Shown: positions 51,961 to 61,116 of the stretch, in pieces
How positions within the stretch are numbered: position 1 is the stretch's first letter
How the letters are laid out: every line of letters starts with the position of its first letter
Assembly (NCBI RefSeq): GCF_900101885.1
Contig: NZ_FNAN01000005.1
Span: 285,533 to 349,532 of the forward strand
DNA length: 64,000 nt
Source: Dyadobacter soli
Lineage (GTDB): Bacteria; Bacteroidota; Bacteroidia; Cytophagales; Spirosomataceae
Direction: 5' to 3'
The notes under the pieces: model-generated
What the model was told of the DNA's origin: nothing
Databases searched by the model: none
What the model saw: only the letters and a program-made list of their open reading frames with translations
Made by a program: the position numbers and the translations under genes

Positions 51961-52585
51961 GAATATAGAGTCCGTGCTGCATCGCGTATACGATCAGGTC
52001 TGGTGTCCGGCGTACTTTCAGTTTCTCCATCACACTGCGATGGTAGTATTGCACGGTGTGTGCGCTCAATTTGAACTCGTAGGCGATTTCCTTGATCGTG
52101 TGGCCGGCACACACCTTTTGGAGCACTTCTTTTTCCCGCGGGGAAAGGTGCATTACCACTTCTTCTTCTGTAAATACGCTGTTGATCAGGCTGTCGCGGA
52201 TGGCTTTGCCGATGTACTGCTTGCCGGAACGCACCTGGAATATTGACTCCTTGAATTCTTCAAAAAGCACCGATTTGGATAAGAAGCTGTTTGCGCCGCG
52301 GCGGATGGTGTGTTTCACCGTTTGCGCATCCGTGACAGTCGATAGTACGATTACCTTCATTTCCCGGGGTAATGTCGACCGGCAAGTGTCGAGTAGTTCC
52401 AGTCCGTTCTGGCCATTCAGCGCCAGGTCCATCACCAGGATGTCGGGAGGCGTGGCGCTTCTCTCTGTCAGAAATTCTTTGCCATCCGAATAGGTATCAA
52501 CCATTTCTACTTCCGGTATCAACCTCAATAAATTCTGAAGTGCATCAGCTAACAAGAGATGATCGTCTACTAAAACTATATTCAT
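51947..52585 (-). CDS. LuxR/NarL-type response regulator, orphan
   Basis: The protein has 212 residues. The receiver domain (1-120) has the acidic pair in LVDDH, phospho-acceptor Asp53 in ILVMDLALNG, Thr/Ser in VLSTV and Lys104 in FLSKSV. The C-terminal LuxR helix-turn-helix is LSPREKEVLQKVCAGHTIKEIAYEFKLSAHTVQYYHRSVMEKL. No histidine kinase is nearby. The AT-rich 677-bp gap to the secreted-protein gene is the closest possible target. It is transcribed away from that gap. Confidence 0.92.
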   Translation of the reverse strand: MNIVLVDDHLLLADALQNLLRLIPEVEMVDTYSDGKEFLTERSATPPDILVMDLALNGQNGLELLDTCRSTLPREMKVIVLSTVTDAQTVKHTIRRGANSFLSKSVLFEEFKESIFQVRSGKQYIGKAIRDSLINSVFTEEEVVMHLSPREKEVLQKVCAGHTIKEIAYEFKLSAHTVQYYHRSVMEKLKVRRTPDLIVYAMQHGLYIPEAR

Positions 52586-53262
52586 AGAATTACTTTTAAT
52601 GTTTATACGACCTAGTTTTTTGCCCCAGTTTTATACAATTCAATCATTTGAAATTTTCTGAGACAAGGCCAGATCTAGTAAAATATCCCTTGCGTTTCTA
52701 TATAGGCAATTCCGCTACATAAAATACTCTTATAGATGTGACATTGGCCATTCAGCGGGTAGTATTAATTATTTTCCGGATGTCACTTTGAGTAAATTTA
52801 CAATAATTGTGTGGATAAAATTAGTTCTACTACCCCAATTTTTTGCGGGTGCAATCATACTAAAAATATGTGGGTTTGTTTTGATCCATTTATAGATACA
52901 TTTGCAAATAAGTACTATCTAGTTTGAGAATATAGTATAACTAAATAGACATTCTTGAATATACCCTCATTCTTAAATCATCAACACATAAACCATGTTA
53001 ATTAGAATCGTTGAAAAACATTACTCATCTCTCTTGACCGAACACCCGGTTATTCGTTAGACGACACCTTCAAAAGAAAGACTATCTGGCGCAGCACGTA
53101 TATGGACATACGGACGCGCACAGACGGGGCATCACATGTATATCCAGCATGCTACCGGTTTCGCCGGGATGGGGAGGTTTTTGATTTAACGATTTGATTT
53201 TCTTGTATTTAAGTTCCATTGGTCACATAACGGTTTATTTCTATTCTAAAATTTCTATCACT
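52586..53262. promoter_or_regulatory. Long AT-rich intergenic region between response regulator and secreted-protein genes
   Basis: The 677 bp without a large gene separate two divergent genes. The first 400 bp are strongly AT-rich with TTTG and TATA-like words; the last 150 bp are GC-richer. It contains one short plus-strand frame (52995-53060). I see no clear inverted repeat that would serve as a LuxR site and no terminator. Confidence 0.45.
52995..53060 (+). CDS. Possible 21-residue leader peptide
   Basis: An ATG-started frame gives MLIRIVEKHYSSLLTEHPVI plus Arg and stop. It is far too short to identify, and it is in the leader of the secreted-protein gene 200 bp downstream. It may be chance. 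Confidence 0.2.
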   Translation: MLIRIVEKHYSSLLTEHPVIR

Positions 53263-55260
53263 ATGAAAAGTTCTATCGGCCATTTGATTAAAAAGTTAGC
53301 CCCATTGCGGTTTAGCCGCGGTATCGCGATGGCAACTTTGGTTGCCTCGGCGGTTTCGTTCAACACCTATGCACAGGAATACGCGACTGGTCAAACTAAT
53401 TCTACAACTACGGACGAACTTCTATTTCTGACTGCATCGGGAACCGTATCTACACCAGAAAACGCAATCGGCGCACCGGACAATAATTATGCCACCCTGT
53501 CATCGGCAGGTGCTGTTGTAACGGCTATTAAGGTCACTGGTAGCGCAACGCTGAACCTCACCATGCCGAATCCGGTTCCTGCGAACAAACGCGCATATGT
53601 GAAAATTCAGTTGCCTACGGTAGAGGGTCTCTCGATTAACCTCGGTGAGCTGGTAAACCTGCTCGGATTGCTTACTTCCAACACGATTAATGTAACTACC
53701 GACGCCGGTACAGCCCAGAGCACACTCGTGAAAGATGGCGCGAACAATGCGTACATCGCGGTTTCATCTTCTGCGGCATTCAGCGAAATATCCATCAAGC
53801 TCGACCTGGCTAACTACGGCGGAACGCTGCCTATCGCATTGGGGCAACTTAAATTGAACGTCGATGGCGTAATTTCTTATGAAACTGCTTCGATGACTCC
53901 TTGCGAGCAGATCACTTACGCATTTGCAGGAATTAACCCTAGCGCGACAGGTATCGTAGGCCTGGCTTTGACGCCGACCTTGCAAAATCCTCAGGAGGCG
54001 GTAGACGGCGTGATCAGCCCGACCAACTTCGCATTGCTGCAAAATGGTGCTGTGGCAGCCATCACGTCGGTTTCGGAATCCTTTTATCTGGCCAAGGAAT
54101 CTGCGGTCAACAATGAGCTCGTAGCAATTGTTTCGAGACCTCCTGCATTGGCGAATCTGGCGGTGCTTGACAATATTTCTTTCCAGGCTTACCAGGGTAA
54201 CACCCCGGTGGGAGCACCTCGAAGCCTGACCAGCCTGTTGACGCTCGATTTGCTCGGCCTTTTCACTGCAAATACATTGACTCCGGTAAGATTCACACCA
54301 GGCGGTGCATTCGACAGGGTAGTGGTTACTTCTACAACTGGTTTGAACCTGAATCTCTTCACAGGCTTGCGTATCCACGAGCTGGCTTCGCGTCCGCCGG
54401 TGTCTTTCTCGGGTGGCACAGTAGCGGCTGGTCGCGTGGGCGATCCTTTGAGCTCGAACCTTTTCGGTGCGCAAAATGGCGGTTCAAACAGTTTCAGCAT
54501 TCAATGCGGCCTGTCGACAGACTACACTTATGCTTTGTATCAGGTATCGGCACCGGGCGGCCGCACATTGGCAGGTACTTTGCCGAACACAGTAACCCTG
54601 AATCCTAACGGAACATTCTCAGGTACTCCTACCAACGGTCAGAACGGTACCTATACTTTCGATGTGCAGGCTACGAACCAGTTCGGTCAGACGGGGATCA
54701 CAACTTTCACGATGACTATTGAAAATGCACTGCCGGTAACGCTGGTGAGCTTCAAAGCATTCGGCGAAGGTCAGACAGCCGCTCTGTCGTGGACTACTTC
54801 CGAGGAAACCAACAGCGAGCGATTCGATATCGAACGCAGCCAGAATGGTAAAAACTGGACGAAAATCGGTTCTTTGGTATCTCGCAACGAAGGAAAAGTG
54901 AACCAGTCATACTCGTTTGTGGATGCAACGCCATTGAGAGGTGATAACTACTACCGTTTGAAAATGGTGGATTTCGATGCCACTTTCGCATATAGCAGCA
55001 TCGAAAACCTGAACTTCAAAGGTATCGCACTGGTGTATCCTAACCCGGTAAGTGCTTCACAAAACCTGACCCTCAACGTGGGCGATTGGAGCAGCGTAAG
55101 CGGCGTAAAAGTGGTAAATGCTGCGGGCAAAGTGGTGTTTGAAGCTTCCAATGCATTGCTTTCCGGCATCAGCGCGCGCAATCTCGTAGCGGGTACGTAT
55201 GTTGTCCAGGTGACGCATATTGACGGTACTGTAAGTTCACAGCGATTTGTAAGACAGTAA
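53263..55260 (+). CDS. Type IX-secreted protein with type A sorting domain
   Basis: The start at 53263 (MKSSIGHLIKK, 665 residues) gives a signal peptide ending at TYAQE; the 23 extra residues of a longer frame are unlikely. Beta-rich repeats (about 50-390) are followed by a cadherin/Ig-like region (GTFSGTPTNGQNGTYTFDVQATNQFG), a segment typical of surface proteins (LPVTLVSFKAFGEGQTAALSWTTSEETNSERFDIERS) and a C-terminal type A sorting domain (YPNPVSASQNLTLNV ... GTYVVQVTHIDGTVSSQRFVRQ). It is exported through Sec and the type IX system and either shed or surface-bound. Function unknown. Confidence 0.9.
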   Translation: MKSSIGHLIKKLAPLRFSRGIAMATLVASAVSFNTYAQEYATGQTNSTTTDELLFLTASGTVSTPENAIGAPDNNYATLSSAGAVVTAIKVTGSATLNLTMPNPVPANKRAYVKIQLPTVEGLSINLGELVNLLGLLTSNTINVTTDAGTAQSTLVKDGANNAYIAVSSSAAFSEISIKLDLANYGGTLPIALGQLKLNVDGVISYETASMTPCEQITYAFAGINPSATGIVGLALTPTLQNPQEAVDGVISPTNFALLQNGAVAAITSVSESFYLAKESAVNNELVAIVSRPPALANLAVLDNISFQAYQGNTPVGAPRSLTSLLTLDLLGLFTANTLTPVRFTPGGAFDRVVVTSTTGLNLNLFTGLRIHELASRPPVSFSGGTVAAGRVGDPLSSNLFGAQNGGSNSFSIQCGLSTDYTYALYQVSAPGGRTLAGTLPNTVTLNPNGTFSGTPTNGQNGTYTFDVQATNQFGQTGITTFTMTIENALPVTLVSFKAFGEGQTAALSWTTSEETNSERFDIERSQNGKNWTKIGSLVSRNEGKVNQSYSFVDATPLRGDNYYRLKMVDFDATFAYSSIENLNFKGIALVYPNPVSASQNLTLNVGDWSSVSGVKVVNAAGKVVFEASNALLSGISARNLVAGTYVVQVTHIDGTVSSQRFVRQ

Positions 55261-55284
55261 GGTCCTGTCCACACGATACACGAA

Positions 55285-55319
55285 CGAACCGCTGGCCGCA
55301 GGTCAGCGGTTCGTTTTTT
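55285..55319 (+). terminator. Rho-independent terminator after the type IX-secreted protein gene
   Basis: The 13-bp stem CGAACCGCTGGCC / GGTCAGCGGTTCG has one G-U pair and is followed by TTTTTT, 25 bp past the stop. Confidence 0.88.
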
Positions 55320-55417
55320 ATAGGCTGCGTTCCAAAAAGGAGGTGCAACTACTTTTTTTCAACCGCAGAGCGGTATATTTGAATCTCGAAGTATCCCTAT
55401 ATCAACGTTAGATTAAT

Positions 55418-55915
55418 ATGCCCAGCAGAAGAGGTAAAAAGAACAAATTCAAAAAGGTCCTGATTCCGGTTGTTAAATGGGCCAGTGCGATTATCCCGGT
55501 TTGTGCATTCATTTATATTCTTTATTACTACAAACAATTCGACTTCCTGAAAAAGCGGGACGAGGTGAAATCGCAAACGGAAGTGCTGAGCTCCGGCGAT
55601 TCTTTGCAGGAGGGTATCGGGCGATCGGAAGCGCTTGCGGCGAAAATACACATTACGAATAACGAATGGCACCAGGTAGGAGGGCTCGCGATCCACAATA
55701 TGGTGATCGAGAATGCTTCCGCCACGACGGTGAAGAATGTGGAAGTGGAATTCAAATACCTCAACGACGTACAGGCGGTGGTAACGTCCAAGGTTATCAC
55801 GATCAAAACGCCGCTTCCCGCAAAAAAATCCACTAAAATTTCGGGATTGAGTGTCGGTTATGTCAATAATTCGGTGGTAGGCTGCGATGTGAAAGTGCTC
55901 AGTGTGAAAATGTAG
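55418..55915 (+). CDS. Single-pass membrane protein, unknown function
   Basis: The protein has 165 residues. A Lys/Arg-rich cytoplasmic start (MPSRRGKKNKFKKVL) leads into one membrane helix (about 15-40). The outer domain (about 75-165, LAIHNMVIENASATTVKNVEVEFKYLNDV ... TKISGLSVGYVNNSVVGCDVKVLSVKM) is a beta-sandwich of the FxLYD kind, in which such sequences describe relations between strands of a small Ig-like fold. No partner is evident. It lies 74 bp upstream of another small membrane protein gene. Confidence 0.65.
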   Translation: MPSRRGKKNKFKKVLIPVVKWASAIIPVCAFIYILYYYKQFDFLKKRDEVKSQTEVLSSGDSLQEGIGRSEALAAKIHITNNEWHQVGGLAIHNMVIENASATTVKNVEVEFKYLNDVQAVVTSKVITIKTPLPAKKSTKISGLSVGYVNNSVVGCDVKVLSVKM

Positions 55916-55988
55916 ACCTGCCCATCGGTGTGCCTGGCTGGTATGATTATTTAACATTATCCGCCAAACCTGACTAACAGCGGATACC

Positions 55989-56183
55989 ATGGCACAGTTA
56001 CTTCAAATGCTCTATTATATCGCGCCGATACTGGCGGTAGTCACACTCGTCGGCGCGGCCGCCGGCGGACTCTGGCTTGTCGTTGACCTGAAAAAGAGAA
56101 GCACTTATAACCGCTACACCCTGAGTGACCGCCTCTTCCTCAAACGCAATGCCGACAGGCTTCGTAAAGTGCAGCTTCATTAA
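55989..56183 (+). CDS. Small membrane protein, unknown function
   Basis: The protein has 64 residues. One hydrophobic helix (about 8-32, IAPILAVVTLVGAAAGGLWLVV) is followed by a basic cytoplasmic tail (DLKKRSTYNRYTLSDRLFLKRNADRLRK). No family recognised. It is probably cotranscribed with the preceding membrane protein gene, as no terminator separates them, and one follows it. Confidence 0.6.
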   Translation: MAQLLQMLYYIAPILAVVTLVGAAAGGLWLVVDLKKRSTYNRYTLSDRLFLKRNADRLRKVQLH

Positions 56184-56199
56184 GATAGGAGTATAAAAA

Positions 56200-56238
56200 A
56201 ACATCCCAATTACAATGTAACCGGGATGTCTGATTTTA
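56200..56238. terminator. Bidirectional-looking hairpin between convergent genes
   Basis: The outer stem ACATCCC / GGGATGT and the inner TTAC / GTAA enclose a short loop. A seven-A run on the left gives a T-run for the minus strand; on the plus strand the T-run is weak. Confidence 0.6.
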
Positions 56239-56382
56239 CTCAACGTTATTGAAAACCTTTTGAGGGGTTTTCGATACAAACTTAATGATTTCTTTATTCA
56301 AAACATTGTTTTTTGTTTACGAAATAATATTTTTTGTAGCCGTTGGGTAATAAGTATTTACTATTCGGTAATTGGTTACGCA

Positions 56383-56946
56383 TCATGCCTGAGTATCAAG
56401 TACTATCGTTTTAACCTGATCGATAAATTTTTGCAAATCGGGCGCGGAATATTGCAGCTTTTCCACGTTTTCATAGTCGAAATACACCGAAAGCATGCGG
56501 TTGTATTTAATCAGTGAATTGCTTTTATGTGACTTTAATTCACGGCCTTTATACTCGCCATGCTCATCCATACGGTCGACAAGATAGGACATCATATAGT
56601 AATGCATCCCGCTATCCTGATCGAATCCTTCGAATTCCAGCGAAGCCAGATCGAGTAATTCCTTGTCGTCCTCGGGTAGCAGGCGAATGGAGTCGTTGAT
56701 GCGGCTGTACATCTTCATGATATCCGAAATTTCGTTGTACACACTCAGCGGCACCTCTTCGTACAGGTTGTTGAACACCTTAGGGTACAGGCCGGTATAA
56801 CCCTTTTCCAGTATTTCAATTCGTTTTTCGTAAAGTTCGCGTTCTCTTTCGTTTCCGATAGCAGAGAGGATTCTGCATTGGTTGATCAGCAGCTGTCTGT
56901 CAATGAGGGAAATACTTTCGGGGATCATATAGGGCTGGTTCGACAT
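56383..56946 (-). CDS. YfbU-family protein
   Basis: The start at 56946 (MSNQPYMIPESISLIDRQLL, 187 residues) is used; a longer frame adds 31 unlikely residues. The sequence follows E. coli YfbU in order: LLINQCRILSAIGNERERELYEKRIEILEKGYTGLY, EISDIMKMYSRINDSI, LEFEGFD, YYMMSYLVDR, and the C-terminal KYNRMLSVY. It is an all-helical cytosolic protein. YfbU has been linked with cell death and stress in E. coli, but its action is not known. Confidence 0.8.
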   Translation of the reverse strand: MSNQPYMIPESISLIDRQLLINQCRILSAIGNERERELYEKRIEILEKGYTGLYPKVFNNLYEEVPLSVYNEISDIMKMYSRINDSIRLLPEDDKELLDLASLEFEGFDQDSGMHYYMMSYLVDRMDEHGEYKGRELKSHKSNSLIKYNRMLSVYFDYENVEKLQYSAPDLQKFIDQVKTIVLDTQA

Positions 56947-57082
56947 TTTTGGGCAATTTAATGGTATTGGACTCAATTTGTGCCTCGTTTTACTTGCATT
57001 GTTCGGGAAAGTTTGCTCCTTTACAGCCGCATTGTTCACTTATCCTGTACAAAAGTCATCGACATACATTTGAACTCAACAA

Positions 57083-57322
57083 ATGGAACAATTACATCCC
57101 GATCCAGCCCAGACAGAAGACACCGGCAAACCTGGTGAAGAATCGCTGTCCGCCTATGTACAGCGGGTGGAAACCGGGGAAAATCTGCGCAAACTAGCCG
57201 CGAAACTGAAAAACGAGCTGAATTCGGCGGTTGAAAATGAGCAGCCTGGTATTCCCGAACAGGAGCCTGATCTATCCTTCTCGAAATTCGAAGAGAAGCG
57301 CAGGGCGCGCGACGGTCAGTAG
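57083..57322 (+). CDS. Small acidic protein, unknown function
   Basis: The protein has 79 residues, rich in Glu and Pro, with a central amphipathic helix (ENLRKLAAKLKNELNSAV). No family recognised. It is divergent from yfbU, and its last 7 bp overlap the 3' end of the convergent rarA gene. Its neighbours make a chance frame possible, but composition and placement look real. Confidence 0.5.
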   Translation: MEQLHPDPAQTEDTGKPGEESLSAYVQRVETGENLRKLAAKLKNELNSAVENEQPGIPEQEPDLSFSKFEEKRRARDGQ

Positions 57323-58587
57323 CCGTACCAGTCGCCCCACCAGTACTGCAACTTTTTCCTGATCTCTTCCTCCCGCGCATTCCTTCCCGGTTCAAAGAAT
57401 TTGGTACCCTTCAACTCGTCCGGAAGAAAGTCCTGCTTCGCGAAATTTCCCTCGAAATCGTGTGAATACTTGTAATCTTTCCCGTAACCGATCTGCTTCA
57501 TGAGTTTCGTAGGCGCGTTACGCAGGTGCAGGGGAACGGGCAGGTGCGCCGTGCGCGTAGCCGCTTCGATGGCATCGCCGATCGCCATGTAGCTCGCATT
57601 GCTTTTCGGCGAGGTAGCGAGGTAAACGGCTGTTTGGGACAAGATAATGCGGCATTCCGGGTAGCCGATCACATTCACAGCCTGCATGCAGGCATTAGCC
57701 ATGATCATAGCGGTCGGATTCGCATTACCAATGTCTTCGGAAGCCATGATGAGCATCCGGCGGGCAATGAACGACGGGTCTTCACCGGCGACGATCATCC
57801 GGGCCATCCAGTAAACCGCCCCGTTCGGATCACTGCCGCGCAGCGATTTGATGAATGCAGAGATAATGTCGTAATGCTGCTCGCCCGATTTGTCGTAACG
57901 CGCAATGTTCTGCTGCGCCACTTCGGTCACCCATTCGTCGGTGATCTCGATCTTTTTGGCATCGCCTTTGCCTAGCACCACCAGTTCGAGCAGGTTCAGC
58001 AGCTTGCGTCCGTCGCCGCCCGAAAGGCGCATTAATGCATCGTATGATTTGAATTTGATGCTTTTCTCTTTGAGCCACGCGTCTTTTTCCAATGCGCGAG
58101 CAATCAGGTCTTTCAGCTCTTTCTCACCAAATGCTTCCAGGATGTACACCTGGCAGCGGGACAGCAATGCGGAATTGATTTCGAACGAAGGGTTTTCGGT
58201 CGTAGCGCCGATGAGCGTCACCTGGCCCTTTTCCACCGCGCCGAGCAATGCGTCCTGCTGGCTTTTGTTGTAGCGGTGGATCTCGTCGATGAAAAGGATC
58301 GCTGGGAACAATCCCGACGGCCTGGCCAGTACTTCCCGCAAATCCTTCACACCCGAGCTGATTGCGCTCAGGTTGTAGAACTGCCGCTTGGTTGTTTCCG
58401 CAATGAGCAATGCGAGGGTAGTTTTCCCCACACCGGGCGGACCCCAGAAAATCATCGAAGGGATCGCATTCTGTAAAATGGCGCGTCGTAGCGGTCCTTT
58501 CGGGCCGAGTAGTTTTTCCTGCCCCACAAAATCGTCGAGCGTACGCGGGCGGAGGCGTTCGGCGAGGGGCGTGGTATTCGTGTTCAT
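57316..58587 (-). CDS. rarA: Replication-associated recombination protein A (RarA/MgsA), AAA+ ATPase
   Basis: The start at 58587 ([27 protein letters not shown], 423 residues) is the usual RarA N-terminus. Walker A is GPPGVGKTT, Walker [11 protein letters not shown], sensor 1 [19 protein letters not shown] and sensor 2 near [14 protein letters not shown]. The C-terminal tetramerisation region is [29 protein letters not shown]. It acts at stalled replication forks with SSB and clamp proteins in the cytosol. The gene stands alone, downstream of a sigma-factor gene. Confidence 0.95.
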   Translation of the reverse strand: MNTNTTPLAERLRPRTLDDFVGQEKLLGPKGPLRRAILQNAIPSMIFWGPPGVGKTTLALLIAETTKRQFYNLSAISSGVKDLREVLARPSGLFPAILFIDEIHRYNKSQQDALLGAVEKGQVTLIGATTENPSFEINSALLSRCQVYILEAFGEKELKDLIARALEKDAWLKEKSIKFKSYDALMRLSGGDGRKLLNLLELVVLGKGDAKKIEITDEWVTEVAQQNIARYDKSGEQHYDIISAFIKSLRGSDPNGAVYWMARMIVAGEDPSFIARRMLIMASEDIGNANPTAMIMANACMQAVNVIGYPECRIILSQTAVYLATSPKSNASYMAIGDAIEAATRTAHLPVPLHLRNAPTKLMKQIGYGKDYKYSHDFEGNFAKQDFLPDELKGTKFFEPGRNAREEEIRKKLQYWWGDWYGY

Positions 58588-58634
58588 GGGTGAAGTGTCG
58601 GTAACCAGTTTGTTAATGTAAGGTAAATTTAACA

Positions 58635-58667
58635 CAAAAAAAGCGCGGCATTGTTCGCCACGCTTTC
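58635..58667 (-). terminator. Terminator of the sigma-factor gene
   Basis: On the minus strand GAAAGCGTGGCG...TGCCGCGCTTTTTTT forms a stem with one mismatch and a T-run, between the sigma-factor stop and the rarA start. Confidence 0.75.
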
Positions 58668-58701
58668 TGAGAATGTATTTAAACGTTTAAACAGACGGCT
58701 A

Positions 58702-59283
58702 TCAAAAAGTCAGCCTGTCGAGTGTCATCTGCTTTTTCAGGTTACCCAATGCACCAAAAACCAGGTTGTAAACCGATTGTATATTTATTTTCATCAAATC
58801 CGCGATTTCGTGGTTGTTCAGGTTCATGTAGAATTTGAGGAAAATAGCCTCGCGCTGGCGGCGGGGCAGGCCGTTGATGGCCACATTCAGGTGCTGGTTG
58901 GTCGATTCGAATTCTTCTTCCGAAATCAGATGGTTTTCGTGGGACGGGGTGTTGATATGCCAGTACTCAACCGGGATATCTTCGTTGCTGGTATGCTTTT
59001 GTTGTGCATTCAAATGGCGGACCAATTTGCGTTTGATGGAAGCCATCAGGTAAAAGCGAACCGAGGTGGTGTCACCGAGCGTCATGCGGTTTCTCCATAA
59101 TTCTACAAACAAATCGTGGATACAATCCTTGATAAGAGGCTTGTCGATCGTGAATTGCGAACAGTACTGGTAAAGAATGTGAACGTAAGAGCGGTAGAGG
59201 CATGCGTAGGCATTTTCATCGCCTTTTCTGAACTGATCCCAAAAACAGAGTTCTTCTTCTTGCTTGTAGCGTAGGTGAGCCAT
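58702..59283 (-). CDS. ECF-like RNA polymerase sigma factor
   Basis: The protein has 193 residues. Sigma region 2 is ENAYACLYRSYVHILYQYCSQFTIDKPLIKDCIHDLFVELWRNR, and region 4 is LPRRQREAIFLKFYMNLNNHEIADLMKINIQSVYNLVFGALGNLKK. No region 1 or 3 is present, so it belongs to the ECF/sigma-70-like group. No FecR-type anti-sigma gene and no SusC with an STN domain is adjacent, so how it is controlled is not visible. A LacI-type half-matching site lies in its upstream region. Confidence 0.9.
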   Translation of the reverse strand: MAHLRYKQEEELCFWDQFRKGDENAYACLYRSYVHILYQYCSQFTIDKPLIKDCIHDLFVELWRNRMTLGDTTSVRFYLMASIKRKLVRHLNAQQKHTSNEDIPVEYWHINTPSHENHLISEEEFESTNQHLNVAINGLPRRQREAIFLKFYMNLNNHEIADLMKINIQSVYNLVFGALGNLKKQMTLDRLTF

Positions 59284-59427
59284 TGTTTGGAAAGGATTTG
59301 GAATTGGGGTTAGGAATGATTGTGAATAATGTCATTATTACACTTGTAAATATATTTATAAAAAAACATATTTTAAAAATATTTTCATCATAAAATTATA
59401 TTTCAAAGGTTAATGATGCTATTTCCT

Positions 59428-59441
59428 GAAAACGTTTGCAT
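59428..59441. promoter_or_regulatory. LacI-like operator candidate upstream of the sigma-factor gene
   Basis: The minus-strand reading is TGCAAACGTTTTC, matching the iol/sus operator over its first 11 bases with the second arm altered. It lies about 145 bp before the sigma-factor start and at the 3' end of the adenine deaminase gene. It could be chance. Confidence 0.3.
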
Positions 59442-59442
59442 A

Positions 59443-61116
59443 CTATAATGTAAGCGAGGTAAATTGGAAGCTTTCCCCGTCAAAGAGGCCTTTATCGCTC
59501 AGTTTCAGCGATGGTATGACCAGTAACGCCATGAATGACAGCGACATAAAGGGTGATTTCAACGTCGATCCGAGCTCGTCTTTCACAAACCGGTCGAGTT
59601 TCGTGTAACTCCCGGCTACTTCATATCCGTCCCGGTCGGTCATCAATCCTGCGATCGGCAGCTCGATCAGATGCGCTTCGTTACCTCCCACAGCCGACAA
59701 ACCACCTTTTGCCCCAACCACCAGATTTACAGCCTGCGCAATACTTTCGTCGTCACAGCCGATGCATATAATGTTGTGCGAATCGTGTGCGACGGACGAT
59801 GCCAATGCGCCTTTCTTCAAGCCAAAATTGCGGATGAACGCGGTTGCCAGGCGGCGATCCGCAGGGCGGGCCTCCGCGGGGCGGCCATCCGCCGATGTGG
59901 CAAGCGAGTAGCGGTTCACGACTACCACTTTCAATACGTCCTTTTCAAGGTCAGGTACTATCGCCCCGTCGATAATTTTTGCGTCCGTTATCCATTCATT
60001 TGTAACCAATTGACCATCCAAAGCCTCGATTACCCTGATCCGGTTTTCAGAATTTTTTGCAGGATATCTGAAATCATCCGCAGTTTTCGGCTCGCATTCA
60101 AAATGGTTGGGATGAGCGCTGCGTAAATCGGGGATTAGTGATTTCCCTTCTTTCGCAACTAGTTCTCCGTCGATCCAGGTTTCGAGGATATTGAATGTGT
60201 CTGCATTATCTATCAGTACAAAATCAGCCGCGTCGCCTTCGCGGAGCAATCCTGCATTCAAACTGTAATGCAACACGGGATTAATGCAGGCAGCTTGCAG
60301 GACATTCCAGAGGTCGTACCCAAGCGCGAGCGCGCGTTTGACGAGTACATTTATATGGCCTTCGACCAGATTATCCGGATGCTTGTCGTCCGAGCAGAAC
60401 ATAATGTGGTCGGGAAACTCGTCGATCAGCGGGATCAATGCTTCGAAATTGCGGGCGGCGCTGCCTTCGCGGATCAGGATTTTAACCCCATAATCGATTT
60501 TCTCGCGTGCCTCCGCGTATGTGAAGCATTCATGATCGGTACTGATGCCGAAGCTGGCATAGCGTTTCGCCGCCGCACCGCGCAGGCCGGGCGCGTGGCC
60601 GTCTATTACCTTATTATAATGCTTAGCCCAATTGATCTTCGCCATCATGTCCGCGTCCTCGTTCAAGACCCCCGGGAAATTCATTACTTCCGCCAGATAG
60701 CCAATATCGTCGCTCGCCAGCAGCTCACCGACTTGTTCCGCATTCACCACCGCGCCAGCCGTTTCGAAAACCGTCGCGGGCACGCACGAGGGTGCGCCGA
60801 AGCAGAATTTGAACGGCACGCGTTTACCGTCTTCGATCATAAACTGCACGCCCTCTATGCCGAGCACATTCGCGATTTCGTGAGGGTCGGACACCGTCGC
60901 GATCGTCCCGTGTACGACAGCCAGCCTTGCAAACTGCGCGGGTGTGAGCATCGAGCTCTCCACGTGCACGTGGGCATCGGTGAAGCCCGGTAATATATAT
61001 GGTAGGGAAGCATTCTCCGGTCCGATAGTGTTGATTTTGGAGATACGCTTGTCCGAAATGTGGATTTCGGCTTCCCGGATGGTCTTTTCAAAGATGTTGA
61101 TCAAGTTGGCTTTCAT
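59443..61116 (-). CDS. ade: Adenine deaminase
   Basis: The protein has 557 residues of the amidohydrolase superfamily. The first metal motif is PGFTDAHVHVESSML, followed by SDPHEIANV, the TDHECFTYAEA stretch and FCSDDKHPDNL. The C-terminal half has the conserved AFIRNFGLKKGALASSVAHDSHNIICIGCDD and VVGAKGGLSAVGG blocks. It turns adenine into hypoxanthine for salvage. Between VVVNRYS and AFIRNFG it carries three imperfect five-residue repeats (ADGRP, AEARP, ADRRL) encoded by 15-bp DNA repeats. Its ATG overlaps the stop of the upstream AraC gene. Confidence 0.94.
   Translation of the reverse strand: MKANLINIFEKTIREAEIHISDKRISKINTIGPENASLPYILPGFTDAHVHVESSMLTPAQFARLAVVHGTIATVSDPHEIANVLGIEGVQFMIEDGKRVPFKFCFGAPSCVPATVFETAGAVVNAEQVGELLASDDIGYLAEVMNFPGVLNEDADMMAKINWAKHYNKVIDGHAPGLRGAAAKRYASFGISTDHECFTYAEAREKIDYGVKILIREGSAARNFEALIPLIDEFPDHIMFCSDDKHPDNLVEGHINVLVKRALALGYDLWNVLQAACINPVLHYSLNAGLLREGDAADFVLIDNADTFNILETWIDGELVAKEGKSLIPDLRSAHPNHFECEPKTADDFRYPAKNSENRIRVIEALDGQLVTNEWITDAKIIDGAIVPDLEKDVLKVVVVNRYSLATSADGRPAEARPADRRLATAFIRNFGLKKGALASSVAHDSHNIICIGCDDESIAQAVNLVVGAKGGLSAVGGNEAHLIELPIAGLMTDRDGYEVAGSYTKLDRFVKDELGSTLKSPFMSLSFMALLVIPSLKLSDKGLFDGESFQFTSLTL
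59850..59893. repeat. 15-bp imperfect tandem repeats inside the adenine deaminase gene
   Basis: Three units, 59850-59863, 59864-59878 and 59879-59893, read GGCGGCGATCCGCA, GGGCGGGCCTCCGCG and GGGCGGCCATCCGCC on the plus strand. They keep the reading frame and encode residues about 408-423. Confidence 0.75.
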
